Positions 27,179 to 35,839 of a stretch of 64,000 nucleotides of DNA are shown here, piece by piece. The translations under genes were made by a program, and so were the position numbers. Within the stretch, counting starts at the first letter, position 1. Every line of letters begins with the position of its first letter. Source of the stretch: Dokdonella_A sp963834755 (lineage in GTDB: Bacteria; Pseudomonadota; Gammaproteobacteria; Xanthomonadales; Rhodanobacteraceae). The notes under the pieces are model-generated. The model had not been told where the DNA came from and did not search any database. It worked only from the letters and a program-made list of their open reading frames with translations. The DNA lies in NCBI GenBank assembly GCA_963834755.1, contig CAWICQ010000003.1:62001-126000 (forward strand), written 5' to 3'.

Positions 27179-27504
27179 ATGCTGATCAGGAACCTTCGTG
27201 CGTTTTTTCTTGGCTCAGGCCGTCGAGGAAATCGACCGCGCGGCGCAAGTGCGGAATCACGATCGAGCCGCCGACGACGAGCCCGACGCTGAACACTTCG
27301 AAGAATTCATCTTCGCTGACGCCGGCTTCCTTGCACTGCGCGATGTGGTAACTGATGCAGTCGCCTAAACGCGCTAGCATGATGCTGATTACTAAAGCAT
27401 TTTCATGATTCGTACGGTCGATATTCCCTATACGTGCCCCCGACCTGTTCCGGTCCAACGCGGGGAGTTTGGCTCTAGCGCGGCACAACTCCCTCCGGTC
27501 TTTG

Positions 27505-28179
27505 CTATTCAAGGACTCGGTATCCCCGACCCGCCATGCAGTTGCGCACAACGTTCGCTCGTGCGGCGACGGATTCCGCGCCCGCAGAAACGCCGCCCTG
27601 TACCGCGCCTACGCCGGCTCCGTAGCGCGCAAACGAGCTTCGATCGCCGAAAAGTGCGCCAATAGCCGCGCCCAGTAGTGCACCAGCAACAGCGCCGCCC
27701 GCTGCGTTGGCAGCTGGATTGATTCGAGCGGCGTAGCTTTGGCAATCAGCCAAGTCGCACTCATAGTGCTCCGGGTCAACGCCTTCTGTGTCAACGATAG
27801 GTCGATATCCGTTGCCGGCGTAACCGCAGGACTTAGGCGCGTCGGGTGGCGAAGATTCAGTGGCTGCCTGCGAGACAGACTTATTCAGATCGATCCCTAG
27901 ACGTTCGTGCTCGGCCTGGCACTCAGCGCGGCGGTTCTCTACAACGATGTCGCACGGCACCGTGGCCCATTCCGTCTTGACCGTCGTGGGCTGCTCTGGC
28001 TGCAAGCCCGCCCTGACGTGGTAGCGGACGCAGACGTCTTTTACGGGCTCGGGAACGGTGTCGCAATCCTGCTGAAGCCAGTAATGCGCGTCATACGTCA
28101 CCGTCGGCGGTCTCGAGGGTGACTCCGCGCATCCGCTCACGATTGCCGCCAACGCCGCAACGCTGAGGAAGATTCGCAT
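27505..28179 (-). CDS. Predicted lipoprotein with glycine-zipper segment, unknown function
   Basis: A 224-residue protein with lipobox (MRIFLSVAALAAIVSGC, Cys17). The mature part is Cys-rich (QQDCDTVPEPVKDVCVRYH; PKSCGYAGNGY; HYECDLADCQSYA) and ends in a glycine-zipper stretch, AGGAVAGALLGAAIGALFGD, typical of membrane-inserting hairpins in envelope lipoproteins. The start ATG at 28177-28179 follows a strong GGGGAGAGGGG-type ribosome site; an upstream frame extension is unlikely. It lies inside the CMD-gene insert and is divergent from the next gene. I do not recognise the family. Confidence 0.75.
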   Translation of the reverse strand: MRIFLSVAALAAIVSGCAESPSRPPTVTYDAHYWLQQDCDTVPEPVKDVCVRYHVRAGLQPEQPTTVKTEWATVPCDIVVENRRAECQAEHERLGIDLNKSVSQAATESSPPDAPKSCGYAGNGYRPIVDTEGVDPEHYECDLADCQSYAARINPAANAAGGAVAGALLGAAIGALFGDRSSFARYGAGVGAVQGGVSAGAESVAARANVVRNCMAGRGYRVLE

Positions 28180-28461
28180 CCCCTCTCCCCTTGATCGATT
28201 CGGCGCGGGTGACGCCGGCCCAAATGGCATGCTAGCAGCGTGCCAAGAGCTTTGTAGAAAAATTCTCAAAAGATGTGAGAACTCCCCAAAATCTTGTCGT
28301 CGTCTGCGAACTTCGCCAGCGATGTAAGACATTTCGTACATCGAAACCAGCGGTATTCCTACATACGTGCGATATGGGCGCGCCTACGCTGCGCATCGCG
28401 CTATCGAATTTTCATATCTAGCGCGCTTCGCGACGCACAAGGTTCCACAGGTGGAGGACCT

Positions 28462-29391
28462 ATGAATGCCGTTGCTAGACTCTTTCTGTTCGCTTCACTT
28501 CTATCCTGCGCTTCGGCCAACGCTATCGGTCCAACGATAGGCGGCCCGTCAGTCGGTCTCTGGTACAACCCGCAAGAAAGCGGACGCGGGTATGAATTAG
28601 ACCTCCAGGGCGACACGATGATTGTCACGACGTACGTCTACACGGCGTCAGGTGATCCAATCTGGTACTTGTCGTCCGGCACATACAATCACACGACCGG
28701 CATCTTTCAAAGCAGCTACGACAGTTATTCGGGAGGGCAATGCTTCGGCTGCGCACCGCATTCGCCAAACCTCCACGCCGGAGCGGCTGGCCCGATTACG
28801 ATCACTTTTCACAACGATCAGAGCGCGACGCTCACCTATCCGGGCGGGTCGACCAACATTGTCAAGTACAACTATGGATTCGGAACGGCGATCGACGACC
28901 TCTATGGCGAGTGGGCGTTGAGCTTTGACATCGCTGGCTTGATGGGAGGCGATTGGATCATCTTCAACGCGCCTTTCACTGCATCCGACGGGACTGTCTA
29001 TGCGTCGGGCAATATGGATTTGGCGCCCCAGAACCTCGCTTTGGGAACTTTTAGTACTTCGCTAAATGCCTACGTGATACTCGTACGCATTGGCAACTTC
29101 GAGGACTTCTATCAGCTCGGAATGGACGATCGCAGAGGACTTGGCACTGCGTGGGTCCTTCCGTTTGGCGGAACTCTAACCGGGAATGGATCACCCGCCG
29201 CTGCGGGACGGATTCTTTACCACAGCGAGCTGACGGGCGCCGCCGCGGGACAAGTCAAATCAGCGGCTCAGATCGACCGATCCCAATTCGCGCAGAGTGA
29301 TCCAAGCGCCACGGTCAATCCGGAGACGATGGCAGCGATTGCCAAATTGCGGCGAGCGCTCGCTGAAAAGCAAACCGTTCTAGGTCCATAG
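28462..29391 (+). CDS. Secreted protein with WYNPxESGxG domain, unknown function
   Basis: A 309-residue protein whose ATG at 28462 follows GGTGGAGGACCT. A signal peptide (LFLFASLLSCASANA) is followed by VGLWYNPQESGRGYELDLQG, then a strand and SGDPIWYLSSGTY. This is the same conserved pattern, GxWW/Y, ESGxG, Q, GxPxWY, as in the gene at 26013. The C-terminal part is hydrophilic and helical (ETMAAIAKLRRALAEKQ). The in-frame extension upstream to 28294 is not needed. It lies inside the insert. Function is unknown. Confidence 0.75.
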   Translation: MNAVARLFLFASLLSCASANAIGPTIGGPSVGLWYNPQESGRGYELDLQGDTMIVTTYVYTASGDPIWYLSSGTYNHTTGIFQSSYDSYSGGQCFGCAPHSPNLHAGAAGPITITFHNDQSATLTYPGGSTNIVKYNYGFGTAIDDLYGEWALSFDIAGLMGGDWIIFNAPFTASDGTVYASGNMDLAPQNLALGTFSTSLNAYVILVRIGNFEDFYQLGMDDRRGLGTAWVLPFGGTLTGNGSPAAAGRILYHSELTGAAAGQVKSAAQIDRSQFAQSDPSATVNPETMAAIAKLRRALAEKQTVLGP

Positions 29392-29465
29392 GTGTTTGGG
29401 CCCCGCGAAATGCTGGCGAGCAGATGTAGGGCAACGAGCGCTTAGCCATGCAGTGAAGGATTCCT

Positions 29466-29864
29466 GTGAAGCGAATAGCAATCCTCATGTTGTCGTCGGC
29501 CCTGGGCGGTTGCCTCGACATGCCGACACAACAACAAGTATCTGAAGCAGACTACGGCGATCCGATCGCACAACAAGAAGAGGCCGAGGCGCAGGCTAAG
29601 GAAGCGATGCAATACGTCCTGAAAGACGCCGCCTCAGCGATTTACAAATGCCAGCTCGGCGGCAAGGGATGGATGGGAAGCGGTAAGGCATGGGGCGGGT
29701 ACAACGTGTACGGTTGGTTGCTCGTCTGCGACATCAACGCTAAGAACAGCTTCGGTGCCTACGCTGGGTTTGAGCGATACGGCTTCATCTTTCACGATGG
29801 GCGCCTGAAGAGAGCGGCACTTTTCTCCGACATGGCGATGCAGATCGTCTACGATAGCCCGTGA
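29466..29864 (+). CDS. Small predicted lipoprotein, unknown function
   Basis: A 132-residue protein with GTG start preceded by GAAGGA. MKRIAILMLSSALGGC is a lipoprotein signal with Cys16. The mature N-terminus is acidic and helical (EEAEAQAKEAMQYVLKDAAS) and the rest is aromatic and glycine-rich (GGKGWMGSGKAWGGYNVYGW). I do not recognise it. It is the last gene of the insert and ends 50 bases before the right-hand direct repeat. Confidence 0.65.
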   Translation: MKRIAILMLSSALGGCLDMPTQQQVSEADYGDPIAQQEEAEAQAKEAMQYVLKDAASAIYKCQLGGKGWMGSGKAWGGYNVYGWLLVCDINAKNSFGAYAGFERYGFIFHDGRLKRAALFSDMAMQIVYDSP

Positions 29865-30102
29865 TTTTGCCCGAAAACCGCTTGCAGCGGCCCTGATTTC
29901 GAAATGCGACGACCGATGCAGTCGTCGCAGCGGAGTACGAGCGAGGCGACCAGTCCGAGCATCTCTTTCGTCTTGAGGTCCAGCGCGCCGGCCTGATAGG
30001 TCTGCGTGTCGAGCGCGAAGAAACGGCGCACGACCTGATTGTCGTGGCCAAGAATGCGCTCGTTCAGGCGCTTGCGGAATCTGGTGAAATCGTCGACGCG
30101 GC

Positions 30103-30432
30103 TCATGCGGACTTCGCGCGATCCGCATTGGCATTGGCCTGATCCGCATTGGCCTGATCCGCATTCGTCCGATCCGAAGCGGTCAGGATCTCCTTGAGCC
30201 GGCCGCTGCGATCGGCGGCGATGAGGTCGTCGTAGGTGCCGATGTACGCGCCGTTGACGAAGATCTGCGGCACGCTGCGGCGGCCCTGGCTGCGGTCGAG
30301 CATTTCGTCGAGTTTGCCGGGCTCGCGGTCGACGCGGATTTCGCGGTAGTCGCAGCCTCTCTGCTTCAGGAAATTCTTGGCGGCGACGCAGTAGGGACAG
30401 ACTGCGGTGGTGTAGATTTCGGCCAGAGCCAT
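30103..30432 (-). CDS. grxC: Glutaredoxin 3 with an Asn/Ala/Asp-rich tail
   Basis: A 109-residue protein beginning MALAEIYTTAVCPYC; the redox site is C12-P-Y-C15. RRSVPQIFVNGAYIGTYDDL is the glutathione-binding region with cis-Pro. After residue about 85 a tail NADQANADQANANADRAKSA is encoded by tandem copies of a 15-base unit (CTGATCCGCATTGGC on the plus strand), absent from usual GrxC. The stop overlaps the start of the CMD gene (ATGA). In the intact locus the two thiol proteins would have been coexpressed. Confidence 0.9.
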   Translation of the reverse strand: MALAEIYTTAVCPYCVAAKNFLKQRGCDYREIRVDREPGKLDEMLDRSQGRRSVPQIFVNGAYIGTYDDLIAADRSGRLKEILTASDRTNADQANADQANANADRAKSA

Positions 30433-30613
30433 CGATGCCAGATCCGGGGGGTTTGCCGCCAAAGAGTGCGGGTGCGCCCGGTCGAACGCAAGAGCCGCCG
30501 GCATGAATGCGAGCTGAGCATCGGCGGCAAGACGCCCTGAAGCGCAGGGCGCCGCTGGCGGCCCAGGCCGCTGCGCGCTATCGTGTTGGCCGCACGATTC
30601 ACGTTTGTCCGCC

Positions 30614-32341
30614 ATGGCTTCCCTGCGCGCAATTACTTTTCTCGCGTCCGCATGTATCGCGGGCCTCGCGGGCGCGCGCGATGTCGACGTCAAATTGCCG
30701 GATATCGGCAGCTCCGCGGGCACGGTCATGTCGCCGCAGGATCAGCGCGACTACGGCGCGAGCGTGCTGCACGAGCTGCGCTCGTACGGTCTCGTTCTCG
30801 ACGACGCGCTGCTCGACGAGTACATCAACGCGCTCGGCTATCGCCTGGTCGCGAACAGCGAACGGCCGGATCTGCCGTTCACGTTCTTCATCATGCGCGA
30901 CAACGAGATCAACGCGTTCGCGGTTCCCGGCGGCTATATCGCCGCGAATGTCGGCCTCATCACCGCGATGACGCGCGAGGACGAGCTCGCGGCCGTGCTC
31001 GCGCACGAGATCTCGCATATCACGCAGCAACATCTGCTGCGCGCGTTCGAGGACATGAAGAAGATGTCGGTGCCGGTCATGCTCGCGATGCTCGGCGTCC
31101 TGATCGCAAGCTCGCGCACCCACGACGACACCGGCACGGCTGCGATCATGGCCGGCACGTCGCTGATGCAGCAGCGGCAGATCAACTTCACGCGTCACGA
31201 CGAAGCCGAAGCGGACCGCGTCGGCATCCAGACCATGGCGCGCGCGGGCTACGATCCGATGGCGATGGCCGATACGTTTTCGACGCTGCAGCGCGTGATG
31301 CGCGTCAACGGCGTCGACGTGCCCGAATTTCTGCTCGATCATCCGGTCGATACGTCACGCATCGCCGATGCCAAGGCGCGCGCGCAGAACCTGAGTTGCT
31401 CGAACGTGCCGGCAGCACCGCAGCCGCCGCGGACCGCCGAAGGACCGTTGAATCTCAATCTGCCGAGTCCGCGCATACCCGAAGTTCGATCCGATGCCAG
31501 CGAAGACGTGAGCGCAATCGCTTCGAGCGACGCCGCGAAAATGACGGTCGACAAACGCGGCGAGGATGGCGCGCTGCCGCGCGTGCTGGTTACCGCGTGC
31601 GGCGTCCATAGCGTCGCCGAGGAAACTTATTTCGAGCTCATGCGCGAACGCGCGCGCGTGCTCGCGGCCGATACGCCGTCCAAGCTGCGCGCGTATTACG
31701 CGGAGAATCTTGCTCGAGATTCCGCATTCGACACGACCGCCAATCGGTACGGCTACGCGCTGGCGATGACGCGCTCGGGCGAAGCCAGCAAGGCCGTCGC
31801 CGAGCTTCGCAAGCTGGCTGCGCGTCAGGCAACGACGTCGCCGGTCATTGAACTCGCCCTCGCGGACGCGCTCGAGCAATCCGGCAACAAGCCGGAATCG
31901 CAGCGGGTATACGAGCATCTCAACACCGATTTCCCCGGTAGCCGGGCCGTCACGCTGAGCTATGCCGGCTCGCTGCTCGCGCGCGGTGATCAGGACAGCG
32001 CGCGGCAGGCGCAGGCCCTGCTGCGTCCGCTGATCGATCGTTACGCCGGCGATCCGGACCTGCAGAAGAGCTATGCCCACGCCTGCGAGCTCGCCGGCGA
32101 CAAGGTGCGCGCCGCCGAGGCCTATGCCGAGTCGGCGTATCTGAACGGCCACGCCGAGGACGCGCTGAACCAGCTGAAGACGCTGTCCAAGCAGCCGAAC
32201 CTCACCTTCTACCAGCGCTCCCGGGTCGACGCCCGCATCACCCAGCTGACGCCAGAGGTGCTCGCATTGCGCAAGCGCAGTACGCCCGACGTCGAACAGC
32301 CCGGCTCTCTCAGCTTCACCTGCTGCGGCCAGAAGCGCTGA
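30614..32341 (+). CDS. bepA: BepA-type M48 metalloprotease with TPR domain
   Basis: From ATG 30614 (an in-frame TTG lies at 30605) the protein has 575 residues with a signal peptide (MASLRAITFLASACIAGLAG). The M48 catalytic site is AHEISHITQQH (HEISH at residues 131-135) with the third zinc ligand in RHDEAEADRVGI. NEINAFAVPGGYIAANVGLI is the conserved strand before it. The C-terminal third is TPR-like (SPVIELALADALEQSGNKPE). BepA works in the periplasm on outer-membrane assembly, including LptD and BAM. Length is larger than E. coli BepA because of a spacer near residue 270. Confidence 0.9.
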   Translation: MASLRAITFLASACIAGLAGARDVDVKLPDIGSSAGTVMSPQDQRDYGASVLHELRSYGLVLDDALLDEYINALGYRLVANSERPDLPFTFFIMRDNEINAFAVPGGYIAANVGLITAMTREDELAAVLAHEISHITQQHLLRAFEDMKKMSVPVMLAMLGVLIASSRTHDDTGTAAIMAGTSLMQQRQINFTRHDEAEADRVGIQTMARAGYDPMAMADTFSTLQRVMRVNGVDVPEFLLDHPVDTSRIADAKARAQNLSCSNVPAAPQPPRTAEGPLNLNLPSPRIPEVRSDASEDVSAIASSDAAKMTVDKRGEDGALPRVLVTACGVHSVAEETYFELMRERARVLAADTPSKLRAYYAENLARDSAFDTTANRYGYALAMTRSGEASKAVAELRKLAARQATTSPVIELALADALEQSGNKPESQRVYEHLNTDFPGSRAVTLSYAGSLLARGDQDSARQAQALLRPLIDRYAGDPDLQKSYAHACELAGDKVRAAEAYAESAYLNGHAEDALNQLKTLSKQPNLTFYQRSRVDARITQLTPEVLALRKRSTPDVEQPGSLSFTCCGQKR

Positions 32342-32520
32342 TTTGGGTCGCCCAACACGTCTGCGCGAAAAGAGACGATTTGCAGCCTCGAGGCAGCGCT
32401 TTTTTGGCCTTCCCGGGCGGGTCCAGCGAGCGTCCGCGGTGCCTGACGCAACAATCTTGTAATATCGCGTTCGCGATTCTGCTGGGCCCGTATCGCTTTC
32501 GGACCCCGATTTTGTCGCCG

Positions 32521-32538
32521 TTGTCATTCAGTCGTAAC
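32521..32538 (+). promoter_or_regulatory. Possible Pho box upstream of phoB
   Basis: TTGTCATTCAGTCGTAAC has a good first half-site (consensus CTGTCAT), a four-base spacer and a weak second half-site. Position, about 50 bases before the phoB start, suits autoregulation. By-eye match only. Confidence 0.35.
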
Positions 32539-32588
32539 AAAACACGGCTGCAATAACGACGTCATAAAGCGCCCTGTCGGCGCTGCCT

Positions 32589-33290
32589 GTGGTGGCCCTG
32601 GTGCAAAAGCACATTCTCATCGTCGAAGACGAGTCCTCGATCCGCGACATGGTTGCCTTTGCGCTGCGCAAGGCCGGCATGGAAGCGATGCACGCGGCCG
32701 ATGCGCGCGCCGCACAGAGCGTGATCGGCGAACGTGTTCCGGATCTGATCCTGCTCGACTGGATGCTGCCGGGCATGAGCGGCATCGATCTCGCGCGGCG
32801 CCTGCGCAAGGACGATCTGACGCGCGAGGTGCCGATCATCATGCTCACCGCGCGCGGCGAGGAAACCGACCGTGTCAGCGGACTCGACGCCGGCGTCGAC
32901 GACTACGTCGTCAAGCCTTTCTCGACGCGCGAGCTCCTGGCGCGCATCCGCGCGGTCATGCGGCGCACGCACGGCGAGGATGCCGACGGCGTCGTCGAGC
33001 TCGGCGGCCTTCGCATCGACAGCGCGGCACATCGCGTTTTCTGCGGCGAGCAGCCGGTGCACATCGGCCCGACCGAATACCGGTTGCTGCATTTCTTCAT
33101 GACGCACGCCGAGCGCGTGTACACGCGCAGCCAGTTGCTAGATCATGTCTGGGGCGGCGGCGTGTACGTCGAGGAACGCACCGTCGACGTGCACATCCGG
33201 CGCCTGCGCAAGACGCTCGAGCCGCTTGCCAAGGACGGACTCGTGCAGACCGTGCGTGGTGCGGGCTATCGTTTTTCGACGAGTGTGTGA
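32589..33290 (+). CDS. phoB: Phosphate regulon response regulator PhoB
   Basis: A 233-residue OmpR/PhoB-type regulator. The receiver domain has IVEDESSIRDM, the phosphoacceptor D57 in LLDWMLPG, and the Lys in YVVKPFSTREL. The winged-helix domain ends with RTVDVHIRRLRKTLEPLAKD and VRGAGYRFS. The start is ambiguous among GTG codons at 32589, 32592 and 32601; the last gives VQKHILIVEDE. It pairs with the sensor kinase gene 250 bases downstream; the gap holds repeats. The assignment to phosphate control is supported by neighbouring pstS-like, ppk and ppx genes. Confidence 0.94.
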   Translation: MVALVQKHILIVEDESSIRDMVAFALRKAGMEAMHAADARAAQSVIGERVPDLILLDWMLPGMSGIDLARRLRKDDLTREVPIIMLTARGEETDRVSGLDAGVDDYVVKPFSTRELLARIRAVMRRTHGEDADGVVELGGLRIDSAAHRVFCGEQPVHIGPTEYRLLHFFMTHAERVYTRSQLLDHVWGGGVYVEERTVDVHIRRLRKTLEPLAKDGLVQTVRGAGYRFSTSV

Positions 33291-33374
33291 GCGCGCCGAA
33301 GCGGCAGGCGGCGCGCGTCTCTAGCGCGGCGAGGATGCAACGGCGGAAGGCAAACTCTTGACCACCGCGCATGC

Positions 33375-33515
33375 GCCAAGCATCGCCTCTCCCGCTCGCG
33401 GGAGAGGCCGCGCCCAAGGCGCGGGTGAGGGACGGCCGCGTAACGACGTACCTGGCGTGCCCTCATCGGCCTCCGGCCCCTTCTCCCGCGAGCGGGAGAA
33501 GGGAAACGCGCGTGC
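33375..33515. repeat. Inverted pair of CTCTCCCGC hairpin repeats between phoB and phoR
   Basis: GCCTCTCCCGCTCGCGGGAGAGGC followed by GCGCGGGTGAGGGAC, then CCCTCATCGGC and CTTCTCCCGCGAGCGGGAGAAG in the opposite sense. The pair could fold on the phoBR transcript. Confidence 0.75.
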
Positions 33516-33542
33516 ACCTCGACGTCGTGATGGGTCGCAGCC

Positions 33543-34856
33543 ATGAGCTCGCGATTGACGCGTGCATGGCGGAACGCGCTCTGGCGCTTCGCCATCGCGT
33601 CCGGGATCGCATTGCTTGTCGGCTGGTGGCTTCATGCCATCGCGATCTGCGTGCTCGTCATCGCCCTCGTCTGGCTCGGACTCGGCGCCTATCGACTGGC
33701 CGAGCTCGGCCGCTGGCTCGAAAGCGGACGACGTCCGCCGTCAGCAACCGGCACCGGACTCTGGGCCGAATTGCAGTACATCGTTTCGCGCCGGCGCCAG
33801 GCCTCGTTTACCGAGAAGCGGCACGTCGTTGGCCTTCTACGCGCGTTTCGCGATGCCGCCGCCGCACTGCCCGATGCGGTCGTCGCGCTCGACGGCGATC
33901 ACCGCATCCAGTGGTTCAACCGCGCGGCGCATACGCTGCTTGGTCTCAAGTATCCGCAGGATGTCGGCGGGCACGTCACCAACCTGTTGCGCGCGCCGCG
34001 CATCGTCGAATGGCTGCGCAGCGGCGGAATCGATTCGCTCAGCGATCTCCCGTCGCCGGGCGATGAGGCGTTGCGGCTGAATCTGCGCCTGATCCGCTAT
34101 GCGGGCGACCAATCGCTGCTCATCGCGCGCGACGTGAGCCAGCTGGTGCGACTGGAGCAGGTGCGGCGCGATTTCGTCGCCAACGTATCGCACGAGTTGC
34201 GCACGCCGCTGACCGTCGTGCATGGTTATCTCGATCTGATCGAGCCCGAGCAGATGCAGGAGTACGAACCGATTCTGCGCGAGCTGCGCAACCAGTCGCG
34301 GCGCATGACGCAGATCGTCGAGGATCTGCTGACGTTGTCGCGCCTCGAAGCGCAGAACGAGATTCCGTCCGAGCGCGTCGGCATGCGACCGCTCACCGAA
34401 GCGCTGCGGCGCGAAGCGATTGCGCTGAGTCAGGGCGAGCACACCGTGAACGTCGAGATCAAAGGCGCGCACGACCTGCGCGGATCGAGCAAGGATCTGC
34501 ACAGCGCGTTCTCCAATCTGGTCAGCAACGCCGTGCGCTACACGCCGGCCGGCGGTCGCATCACGCTGCGCTGGGAGAGCGACGCGCAAGGCGGCCGCCT
34601 GTCGGTGATGGACACCGGTCAGGGCATTCCCGCGCAACATCTGCCGCGCCTGACCGAGCGTTTCTATCGCGTGTCGACCAGCCGCTCGCGCGAGACCGGC
34701 GGCACCGGACTCGGTCTCTCGATCGTCAAGCACGTGCTGCAATTGCACCAGGCGCGTCTCGAGATCACCAGCGAGCTCGGCGTCGGCAGCGTGTTCTCGT
34801 GCGTGTTCGGACCGGATCGATTGCTGGAACCGCGTACGCTCGCGGAAATGTCGTGA
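33543..34856 (+). CDS. phoR: Phosphate regulon sensor histidine kinase PhoR
   Basis: A 437-residue inner-membrane kinase. Two hydrophobic segments at about residues 14-49 (FAIASGIALLVGWWL; IAICVLVIALVWLGL) are followed by a linker, a PAS domain (LPDAVVALDGDHRIQWFNRA), HisKA with H217 in VSHELRTPLTVVHGYL, and the HATPase with NLVSNAVRYTPAGG, DTGQGIP and GGTGLGLSIVKH. Architecture matches PhoR, which has no large periplasmic loop. Its TGA stop overlaps the GTG of the next gene, so the kinase and binding protein are translationally coupled. Confidence 0.94.
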   Translation: MSSRLTRAWRNALWRFAIASGIALLVGWWLHAIAICVLVIALVWLGLGAYRLAELGRWLESGRRPPSATGTGLWAELQYIVSRRRQASFTEKRHVVGLLRAFRDAAAALPDAVVALDGDHRIQWFNRAAHTLLGLKYPQDVGGHVTNLLRAPRIVEWLRSGGIDSLSDLPSPGDEALRLNLRLIRYAGDQSLLIARDVSQLVRLEQVRRDFVANVSHELRTPLTVVHGYLDLIEPEQMQEYEPILRELRNQSRRMTQIVEDLLTLSRLEAQNEIPSERVGMRPLTEALRREAIALSQGEHTVNVEIKGAHDLRGSSKDLHSAFSNLVSNAVRYTPAGGRITLRWESDAQGGRLSVMDTGQGIPAQHLPRLTERFYRVSTSRSRETGGTGLGLSIVKHVLQLHQARLEITSELGVGSVFSCVFGPDRLLEPRTLAEMS

Positions 34857-35839
34857 TCGGCTCGACGTCGTCGTTGCGATCGCATGCGCGTGCCTCGCGC
34901 GTGTGCGCGACTTTCGTCGCGATTGTGTTCTTCGCTTTGGCGCTGCGGTCCGCGTCTGCTGCAAACCTGTCCGGCACGCTGACTATCGTCGGCTCCGACA
35001 CTTTGAGCACGCTCGTGCTGCGCTGGACCGAAGCATTTCGCGCGCGGCATCCCGAAGTTCTGATCCAGCTGCAGACGCCCGGATCGGCAAGCGCTCCGAT
35101 CGCGCTGCTGGAAGGCGCTGCCGATATCGGCGCGATGAGCCGACCGATGAACGACGGCGAGGAGCGTGCCTTCGCGCAGCGCTACGGCTATGCGCCCACG
35201 CGGATCGCGGTCGCGCACGATGCGATCGTCGTGTTCGTGCATCCAGACAATCCGCTGACGAAGATCACGCGCCGGCAACTCGACGCGATCTATTCGGACA
35301 CGCTGCGTTGCGGCGCGAGCAAATCCATCACGAGATGGAACGATCTCGGCGTCGATCCCGCGCCTCGAACGAAGCGCATTCTAGCCACGGGCCGCAACAG
35401 CGCGTCCGGCACGCATGAATTCTTCCGCGAGGAAGCGCTCTGCGGCGGCGAATACCGCGCCGACGTGGTCGTTTGGCCGGGTCACGGCGCGACCGTGGCT
35501 GCCGTGGCAGGCAACCGCGAGGCGATCGGCTACGCCGGCATCGGCTACGTCGACGGGCTGGTCAAGCCGCTGGCGTTCGCGCCCGAAGACGATGCGCCGG
35601 CTGTGGCACCCGTCATGGAGAATGTCATGAACGGGGACTACGCTCTGGCTCGGCCGCTCTATTTGTATGTCAACCGGCCGCCCGACCGCACGCCGGCGCC
35701 GCTGCCGACCGCGTTCCTGGAATACGTGTTATCCGACGACGCGCAAATGCTGGTGACGCAGGAGGGCTTTCTGCCGCTGCCGCAGGACGAACGCGAGAGG
35801 CAAATCGAACGGATCCGTGCGACGATGGAACGACCATGA
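34853..35839 (+). CDS. pstS: PstS-like periplasmic phosphate-binding protein
   Basis: A 328-residue protein with a GTG start overlapping the phoR stop (GTGA). A signal peptide (CATFVAIVFFALALRSASA) precedes TLTIVGSDTLSTLVLRWTEA, the usual first strand and phosphate-contacting loop (GSDT). GAADIGAMSRPMNDGEERAF and GRNSASGTHEFFREEALCGG match PstS-family binding residues (SGT). FLEYVLSDDAQMLVTQEGFL is the conserved C-terminus. No pstCAB genes follow, so it may be a stand-alone PstS-like sensor or scavenger rather than part of an ABC transporter here; pstCAB could be elsewhere. Confidence 0.88.
   Translation: MIGSTSSLRSHARASRVCATFVAIVFFALALRSASAANLSGTLTIVGSDTLSTLVLRWTEAFRARHPEVLIQLQTPGSASAPIALLEGAADIGAMSRPMNDGEERAFAQRYGYAPTRIAVAHDAIVVFVHPDNPLTKITRRQLDAIYSDTLRCGASKSITRWNDLGVDPAPRTKRILATGRNSASGTHEFFREEALCGGEYRADVVVWPGHGATVAAVAGNREAIGYAGIGYVDGLVKPLAFAPEDDAPAVAPVMENVMNGDYALARPLYLYVNRPPDRTPAPLPTAFLEYVLSDDAQMLVTQEGFLPLPQDERERQIERIRATMERP

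Larger units (their letters stand above)
27354..29924. mobile_element. 2.56-kb insertion flanked by a 10-bp direct repeat
   Basis: GATGCAGTCG occurs at 27354-27363 and at 29915-29924, at the two broken ends of the CMD gene. The DNA between is visibly richer in A and T than its surroundings and carries three genes for exported or lipid-anchored proteins in mixed orientation. No transposase or integrase and no clear terminal inverted repeat was found. At the right junction GCGACGAC CGATGCA GTCGTCGC forms inverted 8-base arms around a 7-base spacer, which resembles a tyrosine-recombinase core site; a plain target duplication is the alternative. Confidence 0.75.
27186..30106 (-). pseudogene. Carboxymuconolactone decarboxylase (AhpD-like) gene split by an insert
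   Basis: The first 64 codons (30106 down to 29915) encode MSRVDDFTRFRKRLNERILG...GLVASLVLRCDDCI. The last 55 codons (27353 to 27186) encode SYHIAQCKEAGVSEDEFFEV...FLDGLSQEKTHEGS. Together they form a 119-residue CMD-family protein with the CxxC and His of the redox site (CDDCISYH). A 2.56-kb insert sits exactly after the Ile codon of CDDCI and is flanked by a 10-bp repeat; removing it with one repeat copy restores the frame. As it stands the protein loses its redox His. The start overlaps the grxC stop by four bases. Confidence 0.9.

Noticed and set aside
27361..27373. GCCTAAAC at the left edge of the insert as an integron attC core
   Set aside because: Does not match RYYYAAC, no partner GTTRRRY site at the right end, and the cassette genes lie in mixed orientation.
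27186..27551. 121-codon frame starting inside the insert and ending as the CMD C-terminus
   Set aside because: Its first half is insert-derived and lacks the CxxC; it is a chance fusion at the junction rather than a native gene.
32370..32405. Terminator after the bepA-like gene
   Set aside because: GCC/GGC stem before a T-run is only three base pairs; too weak to call.
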